A DNA stretch of 43,863 nt from DATFYM01 sp035315065 (GTDB lineage: Bacteria; Acidobacteriota; Terriglobia; UBA7540). The position numbers and the translations under genes were made by a program. The stretch is from positions 1 to 43,863 of the forward strand of contig DATFYM010000204.1 of assembly GCA_035315065.1 (NCBI GenBank), given 5' to 3'. How positions within the stretch are numbered: the stretch's first letter is position 1; every line of letters starts with the position of its first letter. This document shows positions 33,806 through 42,169 of the stretch, in pieces. The notes under the pieces are model-generated. The model worked only from the letters and a program-made list of their open reading frames with translations. It ran no database searches and was not told the DNA's origin.

Positions 33806-34255
33806 ATGACTTCGAACCACGCCGTGCTCCATTTGGTTTCTCAGCTTGCTTCGACCGCCTACGACAGCCGCAGCCTCATGGCCGAAACCGTCCGACTGCT
33901 TCAGCGCGAGCGGCCCCACTACCATTGGGTCGGGTTCTACATGCTCGAGGGCGACGTGTTGGTGCTGGCCCCATTTGTGGGCAAGCCGACCGAGCACGTG
34001 CGCATTCCGCTCAGCCAGGGCATCTGCGGCGCCGCCGCCTCGACGGGCGAGACGGTGGTGATCGATGACGTCACGGCCGACCCTCGCTACCTCGCTTGCA
34101 GCCTGGAAACACGCTCGGAGATCGTGGTCCCCATCCGGCGCGACGGCCGCGTGGTGGGGGAACTCGATCTCGATAGTGACGTTCCGGCGGCGTTCACGGC
34201 GGACGATCGGGCGTTGCTGGAGCAGGTGGCGGAAATCATCGGGGCCAAGCTTTGA
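33806..34255 (+). CDS. GAF-domain protein, free methionine-R-sulfoxide reductase-like
   Basis: A 149-residue single-GAF protein. HYHWVGFYMLEGDVLVL, VGKPTEHVRIPLSQGICGAAA, LACSLETRSEIVVPI and GELDLDSD align with fRMsr enzymes (YebR-type), which reduce free methionine-R-sulfoxide. Of the three fRMsr cysteines, the one in GICG and the one in LACS are kept. The residue ten before GICG, Cys in YebR, appears to be His here. Activity may be reduced, or the protein may be a GAF sensor. The length is normal. The stop codon lies two bases before a heptamer array. Confidence 0.85.
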   Translation: MTSNHAVLHLVSQLASTAYDSRSLMAETVRLLQRERPHYHWVGFYMLEGDVLVLAPFVGKPTEHVRIPLSQGICGAAASTGETVVIDDVTADPRYLACSLETRSEIVVPIRRDGRVVGELDLDSDVPAAFTADDRALLEQVAEIIGAKL

Positions 34256-34256
34256 C

Positions 34257-34291
34257 AATCGAAATTCGAAACTCGAAACTCGTGTCTCGTC
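34257..34291. repeat. Heptamer array AATCGAA, ATTCGAA, ACTCGAA, ACTCGTG, TCTCGTC
   Basis: Five 7-base units, the first three nearly the same word, start immediately after the GAF-protein stop. The word is shared with 43598-43646 and, on the opposite strand, 18736-18763. Confidence 0.8.
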
Positions 34292-34342
34292 CGTGGTCCA
34301 CTGTCCCCCTTTCACTGCACCCGAGGCAGACTCTTGCAAGTG

Positions 34343-34414
34343 GGTCAATTTGATGTTGTAGCGGAGATTCCTCGCCAACTGGCGGCGTAAGGCCAACTCG
34401 ACATCAAAATCGAC
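34343..34414 (+). other. Long imperfect inverted repeat upstream of the S10 peptidase
   Basis: GGTCAATTTGATGTTG (34343-34358) is largely complementary to CGACATCAAAATCGACC (34399-34415). The loop of about 40 bases holds a smaller CGCCAACTGGCG stem. It could be a transcript leader structure or a binding site. No poly-T follows, so a terminator is not supported. Confidence 0.35.
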
Positions 34415-34478
34415 CTACTACCTCGGCGCGCAAGTGTGCCAAAATGGAAACCCTATTTTCTAACAGGGGGGTCACGGG

Positions 34479-36044
34479 ATGAAGAGGTTCTGGGGATTCA
34501 TGGCAATGGCCATAGTGCTGACTTTCGCTCGCGTGCCGGGTGCGGCAGCGCAGGCGCCCGAGGGACAGAGCCAAAAAGAGCCGGAGGCGAAGCCCGCTGC
34601 CGAGACCACGCCTCCGCCCAAGGAGGAGTCGTCCGTTACCGATCATAGCCTTCGCATGGGCGGAGAGACCATTGCCTACAAGGCCACCGCGGGCACCATC
34701 CTGCTCAAGGACGACGAGGGCAAGCCCAACGCCAGCCTATTCTTCATCGCCTACACGCGCAGCGACGTGAAAGACCTCAGCCAGCGCCCTCTGGCATTCG
34801 TTTACAATGGTGGGCCGGGCTCATCGTCGGTGTGGCTTCATATGGGCGCCTTCGGGCCGCGCCGGGTCGACACGGTCAACGCCGAGCCCACTCCGCCGCC
34901 GCCCTATCGCGTGCTGGATAACGCCAACTCGCTCATCGACGTGGCCGACCTGGTGTTTATCGACCCTGTGGGCACTGGCTTCAGTAAGGCTGTGGGCAAG
35001 GCTAAAAACAAAGACTTCTGGGGAATCGACCCGGACGTGAAATCGCTGGCCCAGTTCATCAACGCCTACGTCGGCCGCAACAACCGCTGGAACTCGCCCA
35101 AGTTTCTCATCGGCGAAAGCTACGGCACCTTCCGCAACGCCGCCCTGGTGAATTATCTCCAGTCGCACGACGGCATGGACTTCAACGGCGTGGTGATGAT
35201 CTCCACCGTTCTCGACCTCGGCACCATTTCCTTTAACCCGGGTGACGACCTGCCTTACATTCTCTACCTGCCCAGCTACGCCGCCACCGCGTACTACCAC
35301 AAGGTGCTCAAAGACCCTCCCGCCGACCTCAACGCGTTTCTCACCGAGGCGCGTCACTACGCCGCCACCACCTACGCCGACGCGCTGATGAAGGGCGCGT
35401 CGCTGAGCAAGGCGGAGAAGGCGGAGGTGGCCAAACAAGTGGCGCACTTCACCGGCCTCGGCGAAGACTATGTCGAGAAGGCCGATCTGAGGGTGAACCT
35501 CCCCCAGTTCATGGCGGAACTGCAGCGCTCTCGCGGCCTGGTCACCGGCCGCCTCGACGCGCGCTTCTCCGGCCCCAGCTTCGATCCTCTGGCCGAGTTC
35601 GGCCAGTACGACCCGCAGGACACCGCCGTCAGCGGCGCCTTTACCGCGGTTTTCAACACCTACGTGCGCGAAGATTTGAAATTCGGCAAGGACCAGACCT
35701 ACGAAATCCTAAGCAACCAGGCCGCCGGCGTATGGGATTGGAAGCATGAGGGCGGCCGTGGCTTTGGGTTCCCCGGCTCGCCTAATGTGGAGGGCGATCT
35801 TACCGAGGCGCTCATCTCCAACCCCCACCTTCAGGTCCAGGTGGAGAACGGCATCTATGATCTCGCCACGCCGTTCTTCGGCACCGAACATACCATGGGC
35901 CACCTCCGGCTGCCGGAGAATCTTCAAAGCCACATTCATCTCGAGTATTATGATGCCGGCCACATGATGTACCTGCGCGAGCAGGACTTGGCCAAGCTCA
36001 AGAGCAACGTGGCGAGCTTCATTCAGTCGAATTCGGCGCACTAG
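34479..36044 (+). CDS. Secreted S10-family serine carboxypeptidase-like protein
   Basis: A 521-residue protein with a signal peptide (FMAMAIVLTFARVPGAAAQ), a Pro/Glu-rich linker (about residues 25-50) and an alpha/beta-hydrolase body. The S10 features are present: FVYNGGPGSSSVWLH oxyanion region, nucleophile Ser in GESYGTFR, Asp in NGIYDLATP and His in YDAGHMMY. S10 enzymes remove C-terminal residues from peptides, usually at acid pH; they are common in soil Acidobacteriota. The length is typical. No other peptidase is adjacent. Confidence 0.92.
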   Translation: MKRFWGFMAMAIVLTFARVPGAAAQAPEGQSQKEPEAKPAAETTPPPKEESSVTDHSLRMGGETIAYKATAGTILLKDDEGKPNASLFFIAYTRSDVKDLSQRPLAFVYNGGPGSSSVWLHMGAFGPRRVDTVNAEPTPPPPYRVLDNANSLIDVADLVFIDPVGTGFSKAVGKAKNKDFWGIDPDVKSLAQFINAYVGRNNRWNSPKFLIGESYGTFRNAALVNYLQSHDGMDFNGVVMISTVLDLGTISFNPGDDLPYILYLPSYAATAYYHKVLKDPPADLNAFLTEARHYAATTYADALMKGASLSKAEKAEVAKQVAHFTGLGEDYVEKADLRVNLPQFMAELQRSRGLVTGRLDARFSGPSFDPLAEFGQYDPQDTAVSGAFTAVFNTYVREDLKFGKDQTYEILSNQAAGVWDWKHEGGRGFGFPGSPNVEGDLTEALISNPHLQVQVENGIYDLATPFFGTEHTMGHLRLPENLQSHIHLEYYDAGHMMYLREQDLAKLKSNVASFIQSNSAH

Positions 36045-36112
36045 TTTCGCGCCCCCGTGTCGGCTATGAACCGGCCATTCGGCAAATCAATATAGACTCT
36101 AGGGAGGTGAAT

Positions 36113-37201
36113 ATGCCCACGCTGAGTTATCGCCAGCCTGGATTGGTTTTGGCAGTTGGGACCAACGACGCTACTGAACAGCAGGTTCACGATCTGCAGG
36201 GCGACCTACGTGCCTTGGGTTATCTGAAACGCCACATTGATGGCAAATTCGGTTCCGGCACTGAGCAAGCCGTCAAGGCCTTACAACGAGACCTGCTGAT
36301 AAACAACGGAACAAGCACCGGAGGCGACGGACCTGCACCGGTGAGGGTGATAGATTATAACCAGGGCAGAGTCAACGATGTCACGGGGCAGGCGGATCAG
36401 GGGCTGGTGGAATGCATCTCGGCCATGCTCGACGACGCGAACTTCGTTAAGTTGCCTTCCGTGCCTGACCCAGGTACGCAGAACGCCCAGGCGGTCTCCC
36501 AAATTGCATCTCTACCAGCGCAAACAGTTCCCATGCCTTTCCTATTAGCAATCTTTGAGCAGGAGAGCAACTTGATGCATTTCTGTGTGCCCGCATCCGC
36601 TGATGCCGACACCTTCATCGTCACGGGTCTGGACACGAACGATCGCCAAAACCCGGAAAGGATCACCTCCCGCGGCTACGGGATCGGGCAATACACGCTT
36701 TTCCATCATCCTCCCACCGCCGAGGAAGTAGCCGGCATCATGCTCGATCCGAGCAAGAACGTGCTGAAAGCCATAGGTGAGCTTCGTGAAAAGTTCGATC
36801 GATTCGTCAATGGGCCGGCTTCAGAGGCAGATGACAGGCAGGCTGAGTTCGGGAACGGACCGCTGAGGCTCTGCAAGTATTCTTCTGACGACGCCCGTTA
36901 CATGAAGGATTGCCGGCAGTGCGCCTTAGACGCCGGCACGGTGAACATTCAGGCCGGTAGTACACCGCTCTACCCAGGGTCGAGGGAAACCTATCAGCCG
37001 ACCCCCAACTACCCGACTGCCTCGTATCAAAACGTCCCGGTGCGCCAAGCTATTGGGTGCGACTGGCCGTACGCCGCACGCCGGTACAACGGTGCCGGGA
37101 TGGACTCGTATCACTACCAAGTCCGCATCCTAAGGAATCTGTTGCTGACATTCGGCGCTGAGGCGCAAGCGCGGGCGGCCGCGACTGGAACTGGTTCGTA
37201 G
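36113..37201 (+). CDS. Peptidoglycan-binding, lysozyme-like protein
   Basis: A 362-residue protein. Residues about 20-60 form a PG_binding_1 domain (VHDLQGDLRALGYLKRHIDGKFGSGTEQAVKALQRDLL). The middle section (PFLLAIFEQESNLMHFC, then SRGYGIGQYTLFHHPP) resembles the lytic-transglycosylase/goose-lysozyme fold with a candidate catalytic Glu in FEQES. Several Cys residues occur in the C-terminal third. No signal peptide is seen, which is odd for a cell-wall enzyme and resembles phage or secretion-injected effectors; that remains inference. GGAGGTGAAT precedes ATG 36113, so the upstream GTG at 36107 is less likely. Confidence 0.75.
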   Translation: MPTLSYRQPGLVLAVGTNDATEQQVHDLQGDLRALGYLKRHIDGKFGSGTEQAVKALQRDLLINNGTSTGGDGPAPVRVIDYNQGRVNDVTGQADQGLVECISAMLDDANFVKLPSVPDPGTQNAQAVSQIASLPAQTVPMPFLLAIFEQESNLMHFCVPASADADTFIVTGLDTNDRQNPERITSRGYGIGQYTLFHHPPTAEEVAGIMLDPSKNVLKAIGELREKFDRFVNGPASEADDRQAEFGNGPLRLCKYSSDDARYMKDCRQCALDAGTVNIQAGSTPLYPGSRETYQPTPNYPTASYQNVPVRQAIGCDWPYAARRYNGAGMDSYHYQVRILRNLLLTFGAEAQARAAATGTGS

Positions 37202-37286
37202 TCTTTACGATCCTCCCGCGTTTGAATCCAAGCAACCTTAGTGCCGCCGCCGAGCGCGGTGGAGGCACAACTGAGTGCGACGCTGC

Positions 37287-37832
37287 ATGAACAAAAGAAA
37301 ACCTAAGGCCTCGCCGAAAAAACCCAACGATCTTGAGCCCGTGTTCGCAAGGCTCAAGCAAATCCTGGAATCTTGCAAGGAGGGTTGGGTGGTGAAGGGC
37401 GACCCCCAGCGCTACACGTATCTGGAGAGCGCTTCGGCCGTTTGCAGAGGAAGGCCGCTGTGGTTCGGCGCGGTGCGAATAGGCAAAAACTATGTCAGCT
37501 TCCACCTCATGCCGGTGTATGCCTGCCCGGAGTTTTTGAAGGGCATGTCGCCGAAGCTAAAGAGAAGGATGCAAGGTAAAGTGCTGGCGGCACACTCAGA
37601 CGGCCGCGCAAAGCCAGTGCCAACCACTGATGATTTAACGCGCCTAATCCCTGCCGTCAAGAGCCGGGAACCGAAGCGTGAAGGTGGATCCCTTGCCCAG
37701 TTGACTCTCGACGAAGACGGTCCCGTTCATTCGTTCGACCACGTGCTTGACGATGCTCAGACCGAGTCCGGTGCCGCCAACGTCGCGCGAGCGCGCCTTG
37801 TCCACGCGGTAAAAGCGCTCGAAGATACGTGA
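37287..37832 (+). CDS. Conserved hypothetical protein, 3' end overlapping phoR
   Basis: The core, FARLKQILES.., GRPLWFGAVRIGKNYVSFHLMPVYACPEFL and MSPKLKRRMQGK, looks like a conserved small family of unknown function that is usually about 120 residues long. The open frame runs on for 189 bases antisense to the PhoR-like kinase; that tail has no expected counterpart and probably reflects loss of the original stop. ATG 37287 follows a weak ribosome binding site. I cannot assign a role. Confidence 0.6.
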   Translation: MNKRKPKASPKKPNDLEPVFARLKQILESCKEGWVVKGDPQRYTYLESASAVCRGRPLWFGAVRIGKNYVSFHLMPVYACPEFLKGMSPKLKRRMQGKVLAAHSDGRAKPVPTTDDLTRLIPAVKSREPKREGGSLAQLTLDEDGPVHSFDHVLDDAQTESGAANVARARLVHAVKALEDT

Positions 37833-39407
37833 AAGGTCGTCGGAAGGAATGCCGACGCCGGTGTCGGTAATGCCGATAAAGGCTTGACCGCGGGATGGCG
37901 ACCCGCACTCGACGCGAACCTCTCCGTGCGCGCGATTGAATTTGACCGCGTTGTCGAGAAGGTTCACCAGCGCCTGCTCGAGCCGGATCTTATCACCCAG
38001 CACCCGGACGTCGTCGAGCCTGCCGGTACGCAACGTCACATCGCGCACACGCGCCTCGCTCTCCACGGTGCGCAGCGCGCTCTCGAGCGCCTCGCGGATC
38101 GAGACGGGCGCCGGGTCCGCCACGTGCTTGCCCGACTCCAGTTCCGAGAGCACCAGCAGATCGGAGGCGATGTTGTTGAGCCGGATCGAATGCGCCTGGA
38201 TGATCTCCACAAACCGCCGATTGTGCTCCTTGTCGTCGAGGGCCCCCTCCAACAGGGTTTCGGCGTAGCCGCGGATGGCGGTGAGCGGTGTACGCAGTTC
38301 GTGCGAGACGTTGGCCACAAAGTCTTTCCGCACGCGCTCCAGGCGCTCGAGATCGGTGATGTCGTGCAGGATGGCGATGGCGCCGGGGCCGGCGGGCGAG
38401 GCGAGGGGCGCCGCTTGAATCTCGAACACCCGTCCTTCCGCGGCGGTCAACTGCAGGCGTTGCTTGAGCGTCTGGCCGCCGCTCAGGACCTCTTTCAGCA
38501 ATTCGGTGAGGGCCGGATCGCGCACCACTTCAATCAGTCGCACGCGGTCGCGGATGGGCGCCAGGGCGCCCACGGCCTCGACGAATGCCTGGTTGGAGAA
38601 CGTCACGCGAAGGTCGGCGTCCACAGCAAGCACTCCCTCCACCATGCTGGCCAGAATCGCCTCGCGGCGCTCCGATTCCACTTTGAGGTTCATCATCAAC
38701 TCCTGGAGCTGGCTGGACGTCTTGCGCAGTGCCCGGCCCAGCGCCCCCAACTCGTCTTCTCCCACTGGCAGCGTTGCGCCCACGCGTGCGTCGACCAGCC
38801 CTTCCGACGCCGCCCGCAATTGGGCGATGCGGCGCGTGAACGAGCGCGCGAACAAATAGGCGAGGAACAGCGCCAGAAGCGCCATCACCAGCGACGCCTG
38901 GAGGATCCCCAAGCGCACCTGACCGATCGCCGCGTCAAGGTCCCCGAGCGGAACCGCCAGCCGCAAGACCCAGTTCTGCTCGCCCGCGTAGTTCACTCGC
39001 TGGGCCCAGTAGCAGACGTCCAGGTCCAGCGTGGCGCTGTGGCGGATCGACGAGCCCGTCCCGCTGCGAACCGCTTCCTGGATCTCAGGCTGGTCGGCGG
39101 GGTTCTCCATGGTTTCGTGGTCGCGCTGGGAATCGCCGCGCACGACGCCCGACGGGTCGATGAGTGTCACCTGGGCTTGCGCTCGCTCCCCGGCCTGCTG
39201 CGCCCAAGTCGCGAGTTGGCTCACGGGAACCGTCCCCAGCTCTCCGGAGAGAATCCCCGCTTCCGCTGTCAGCCGCTGCCTGGCGCTCGCCCTTTGACTC
39301 TCCGATGTGACCCGAGCCATCTGAAAACCCCCGATGACGAGGGTGAGAGCGATCAGCAGAAGAGAGATCGCCAGGAGCTTGCGAAAGATGGGGCTGCCAA
39401 GGGTCAT
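37644..39407 (-). CDS. phoR: Membrane sensor histidine kinase, PhoR-like
   Basis: The 587-residue kinase has membrane segment 1 (about 9-30), a periplasmic sensor region, membrane segment 2 (about 176-200), a HAMP linker, a PAS domain (about 250-350, REAILASMVEGVLAVD), a HisKA dimerisation helix with phospho-acceptor His369 (ANVSHELRTPLTAIRGYAE) and an ATPase domain with N box NLLDNAVKFN, G1 DTGVGIP, F box and G2 GGTGLGLSIVKH. This is the PhoR/PhoR-type layout linked to PhoB. It lies 21 bases after phoB on the minus strand. The trigger is inferred to be phosphate limitation; no pst genes are here to confirm it. Confidence 0.9.
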   Translation of the reverse strand: MTLGSPIFRKLLAISLLLIALTLVIGGFQMARVTSESQRASARQRLTAEAGILSGELGTVPVSQLATWAQQAGERAQAQVTLIDPSGVVRGDSQRDHETMENPADQPEIQEAVRSGTGSSIRHSATLDLDVCYWAQRVNYAGEQNWVLRLAVPLGDLDAAIGQVRLGILQASLVMALLALFLAYLFARSFTRRIAQLRAASEGLVDARVGATLPVGEDELGALGRALRKTSSQLQELMMNLKVESERREAILASMVEGVLAVDADLRVTFSNQAFVEAVGALAPIRDRVRLIEVVRDPALTELLKEVLSGGQTLKQRLQLTAAEGRVFEIQAAPLASPAGPGAIAILHDITDLERLERVRKDFVANVSHELRTPLTAIRGYAETLLEGALDDKEHNRRFVEIIQAHSIRLNNIASDLLVLSELESGKHVADPAPVSIREALESALRTVESEARVRDVTLRTGRLDDVRVLGDKIRLEQALVNLLDNAVKFNRAHGEVRVECGSPSRGQAFIGITDTGVGIPSDDLSRIFERFYRVDKARSRDVGGTGLGLSIVKHVVERMNGTVFVESQLGKGSTFTLRFPALDGRD

Positions 39408-39414
39408 GCCGAGA

Positions 39415-39442
39415 CCAGTTGCCAGTCTTCAGTTCTCAGGTT
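39415..39442. repeat. Heptamer array CCAGTTG, CCAGTCT, TCAGTTC, TCAGGTT
   Basis: Four 7-base units between phoB and phoR. The phoB stop codon (39429-39431) lies in the third unit, and the last residues of PhoB (EPEN) are encoded by array words. Confidence 0.78.
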
Positions 39443-40142
39443 CCACATCCGACTCGGCTGCGAACCGGTATCCGGCGCCGCGAATCGTCTGCAGGAGTTG
39501 CGGATGGTCGGCTTCGGCTTCAATCTTCTCGCGCAGGCGCCGGATGTGGACGTCCACCGTGCGCGGCGTAACGAAGCGCTCACGGCCCCACACTCCGTCC
39601 AGCAACTGGTCGCGGCTGAAGACATGCCGGGGGTGGGAAGCCAGAAAGAGCAGCAGTTTGAACTCCATCGAACTCAACTCGACGGGCTGACCCCGCACCG
39701 TCGCCTCGTGCGTGCGCGCGTCCAGCCGCACGTCGCCCACTTGCACCACTTCCACTCTTTCCAGCGGACGGTCCTGGCGGCGCAGCACCGCCTTTACGCG
39801 GGCCACCAGTTCGCGCGGGCTGAAGGGCTTCACCACGTAGTCGTCAGCCCCGATTTCCAGGCCCAGCACGCGGTCGATCTCCTCGCCCTTCGCCGTCAGA
39901 AAAATCACCGGCACCACCCTCAGGCGGTCGTCGGCCCGCATCCGTTTGCAAACCTCGAAGCCGTCCAGATCCGGCAGCATGATGTCCAACAGCACCAAGT
40001 CGGCAGGCTTGCGGCGCAGGTGCTCGAGCCCGTCCTTGCCGCGCCCGAAGCTCTCCACCTCGTACCCTTCCTTGCGGAAGTTGTACTGAACAAGCTGGAC
40101 GATATCCTTTTCGTCTTCGATCAGAACGATTCTCTGGCGCAT
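39429..40142 (-). CDS. phoB: OmpR/PhoB-family response regulator
   Basis: A 237-residue regulator with an N-terminal receiver (phospho-acceptor Asp53 in LVLLDIMLPD, Lys in VVKPFSP) and a C-terminal winged-helix domain (about 140-230: SSMEFKLLLFLASHP, TVDVHIRRLREKI, TIRGAGYRF). The pairing with a PhoR-like kinase supports PhoB. ATG 40142 is used; it is 6 bases from a TATAAT, suggesting a leaderless transcript. It would activate phosphate-starvation genes, if the assignment to Pho holds. Confidence 0.9.
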   Translation of the reverse strand: MRQRIVLIEDEKDIVQLVQYNFRKEGYEVESFGRGKDGLEHLRRKPADLVLLDIMLPDLDGFEVCKRMRADDRLRVVPVIFLTAKGEEIDRVLGLEIGADDYVVKPFSPRELVARVKAVLRRQDRPLERVEVVQVGDVRLDARTHEATVRGQPVELSSMEFKLLLFLASHPRHVFSRDQLLDGVWGRERFVTPRTVDVHIRRLREKIEAEADHPQLLQTIRGAGYRFAAESDVEPEN

Positions 40143-40148
40143 GTCTTG

Positions 40149-40154
40149 ATTATA
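40149..40154 (-). promoter_or_regulatory. Candidate -10 element of phoB
   Basis: TATAAT on the minus strand is separated from ATG 40142 by only CAAGAC, so transcription would start at or next to the ATG. The -35 is weak (TTGAGG about 21 bases upstream). Leaderless expression is therefore inferred, not shown. Confidence 0.4.
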
Positions 40155-40231
40155 GCATCCCCTCGGTGAAGGCTTCCTCAACCTAAGCCCAGGCCGGCCC
40201 CAGGATGCCCGCCTCCCACTACGAGTAATCA

Positions 40232-40260
40232 TTGAAAGTTTTGGTTCAAGCCGGTAGAAT
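40232..40260 (+). promoter_or_regulatory. Promoter of rpmE
   Basis: TTGAAA (40232-40237), 17 bases, TAGAAT (40255-40260). The leader is about 26 bases and includes the AAGGAG ribosome site. A good sigma70 match in the 150-base gap between divergent phoB and rpmE. Confidence 0.65.
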
Positions 40261-40292
40261 AGAAAATCGTCGCCGATTAAAGAAGGAGTTCC

Positions 40293-40538
40293 ATGAAGAC
40301 AGATATTCATCCCCAGTATCACGAAGTCGCCGTGGTTTGCGCGTGCGGCAATACTTTCAAGACGCGGTCCACCTACAAGAGTGACGTGTTGCACATTGAA
40401 ATCTGCTCGAATTGCCATCCGTTCTTCACCGGCAAGCAGAAACTCGTGGACAGCGCCGGTCGCGTGGAGCGGTTCCGACGCAAGTACGCGGGATTCAGCA
40501 AGCCCGCTGCTGCCGAGGCTCCGGCCAAGGCGCAGTAG
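40293..40538 (+). CDS. rpmE: 50S ribosomal protein L31, zinc-binding type
   Basis: An 81-residue protein of the large ribosomal subunit. MKTDIHPQYHEVAVVCACGN and the zinc ligands CAC and CSNC (with HPFFTGKQK) mark the C+ form of L31. A Lys/Ala-rich tail follows the conserved GRVERFRRKYAGF. Ribosomal context (rho, prfA) is absent; the gene stands alone with its own promoter. AAGGAG is 6 bases before the ATG. Confidence 0.96.
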   Translation: MKTDIHPQYHEVAVVCACGNTFKTRSTYKSDVLHIEICSNCHPFFTGKQKLVDSAGRVERFRRKYAGFSKPAAAEAPAKAQ

Positions 40539-40615
40539 CCTTTGGCGCCGCTTTGGACCACGAACCGCGGGCAACGCTCTGGACACCTTTCTCCGTGGCA
40601 TAGGTCCCCGGTATC

Positions 40616-40636
40616 CATCACTCACCACTCATCATT
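40616..40636. repeat. Heptamer array CATCACT, CACCACT, CATCATT
   Basis: Three 7-base units in the 134-base gap between the convergent rpmE and rhomboid genes. Confidence 0.65.
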
Positions 40637-40672
40637 TGCCTTCCGCCAGAAGGATCGCCGGCTCCGCAGGCG

Positions 40673-42169
40673 TTACGTTACCACCGAGCCCGGCGTGCGC
40701 GGCAGAGGGCGTTGAAGAGGTGTGCTGGGTGGGTTCTCAGCGCCCGCCGCCTTGCGGTAGCGCTCCATGTGGTCCCGGTACTCTATGTTCTTGGGATCGA
40801 GCGCGAGGGCCAGGGTCTCCACCCTTACCGCTTCCGGGAAGTTCCCGTTGGCGTAGAACGCTTCCGCCAGCGTATCGACAAAGGTCGGCTCTCTCCAATT
40901 GCTCAGTTCCACCGCTCGGCGCGCGTGCTCCAAGGCTTGTCGCGGATCGCGGTACTTCGGGTCCTCGCTAGTGGCATAAACCCAAGCCAGGTTATTATGG
41001 GAGATGGCCGCATTGGGCTGCAACCTCAGCGCCTCTCGGAAGCGCTCGATCGCCTGTGGGTAGAGCTTGCGCTCCAGGTAGATTTCCCCGAGCTCTTCCT
41101 GCTGGTCGGGCTCGCGGGGATTCTTCCCCAGCAGCGCTTCGAGGGTCTGCTGGGCTTTAGCGAGATCGCCGCTTTCCTTATAGGCAGCGGCGAGTCCGAC
41201 CTGAGCCACCGGCGACTCGGGATCATCGCGGAGGGCCTGCTTGAACTCTTCCAGAGCCTCCGCCGCGTGGTGTTCATTGAGGTCGAGAAAGCCCAACTCC
41301 TCGTGGGGACGGCTGTCGCGGGGCGCGCGCCGCGACGCCTCCTGGAACACCGCCCGTGCACGATCGTACTGGTGAGCCACGCGCAGCCGCTCGCCTTGCT
41401 CGAGCAGGCGGGTTACCGCGCGGGACACCCGATAGTGATCGGCGGCCCCGGCGAAGGCGAACCCGACCAGCAGAATCGGGACCGCCACGATTGCCTGCGA
41501 CGGCTCTTCCGCCAGTTCGCCCGGCACAACGTCGTGACCGGGAGGAGGAATCAGCAGCGCCAGTAGAACCCCGGTGGTGAGGCCGCCCAGGTGTCCCCAA
41601 TTGTCGATTCCGGGAACAAGCCACCCCATCGTCAGGTCCGCGAGAATGGCCAGGAGCAGCACGCCGGTTCCCAAGGGGCGTCGCAAGAGCCGCCGGACGA
41701 AATCGTGATGGAAATAGGTCGTCACCAGCAAGGCGCCGGCGATGCCGAAGATCGCTCCCGAGGCCCCGGCCGAAACGCCGTGGCCGACGGCCATGGAAAG
41801 CGCAGAGCAGCCCATTCCCGAAACTACGTAGAGCAGGGCGAAGCGGGCGTATCCATAGACAGGCTCCACCAGGCGACCGAGAAAGAAGAGGGCCAGGCTG
41901 TTGAGCACGAGATGCGAGAAACCGATGTGCAGGAACATTGGCATCACCAGCCGCCAGTACTCGCCCTGTCGGAACAGGGGCCGGGAAGCGGCGCCAAAGT
42001 CCAGAAGCACGCCGGTATTGGTGGAGCCGCCGGCCTGGGTCATCGCTATAAAGAACAGGACGTTAAGCACCAGCAGGACCAGGGTCGCGACGGGCGGTCG
42101 TAGCGGTAGGCGGACCATCGGTGGAGGCGGTGCCGTGGTCATCTCGAAAGGTTGCTCGGGGTCCATCAT
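40673..42169 (-). CDS. Rhomboid-family serine protease with C-terminal TPR domain
   Basis: The N-terminal about 215 residues are a rhomboid membrane domain of about six segments. The catalytic Ser is in SAGASGAIFG (GxSG type) and the catalytic His in NWGHLGGL. A seventh segment follows. From about residue 240 the chain is a soluble region with at least five tetratricopeptide-type repeats (for example ALEEFKQALRDDPESPVAQVGLAAAYKESGDLAKA and AIERFREALRLQPNAAISHNNLAWVYA), probably for substrate capture. Total 498 residues. Its start overlaps the fmdE stop by four bases (ATGA), so the two are coupled. Confidence 0.92.
   Translation of the reverse strand: MMDPEQPFEMTTAPPPPMVRLPLRPPVATLVLLVLNVLFFIAMTQAGGSTNTGVLLDFGAASRPLFRQGEYWRLVMPMFLHIGFSHLVLNSLALFFLGRLVEPVYGYARFALLYVVSGMGCSALSMAVGHGVSAGASGAIFGIAGALLVTTYFHHDFVRRLLRRPLGTGVLLLAILADLTMGWLVPGIDNWGHLGGLTTGVLLALLIPPPGHDVVPGELAEEPSQAIVAVPILLVGFAFAGAADHYRVSRAVTRLLEQGERLRVAHQYDRARAVFQEASRRAPRDSRPHEELGFLDLNEHHAAEALEEFKQALRDDPESPVAQVGLAAAYKESGDLAKAQQTLEALLGKNPREPDQQEELGEIYLERKLYPQAIERFREALRLQPNAAISHNNLAWVYATSEDPKYRDPRQALEHARRAVELSNWREPTFVDTLAEAFYANGNFPEAVRVETLALALDPKNIEYRDHMERYRKAAGAENPPSTPLQRPLPRTPGSVVT

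Noticed and set aside
37884..40169. 761-codon open frame on the plus strand
   Set aside because: Antisense to phoR and phoB, which have all kinase and receiver motifs; high GC leaves few stops.
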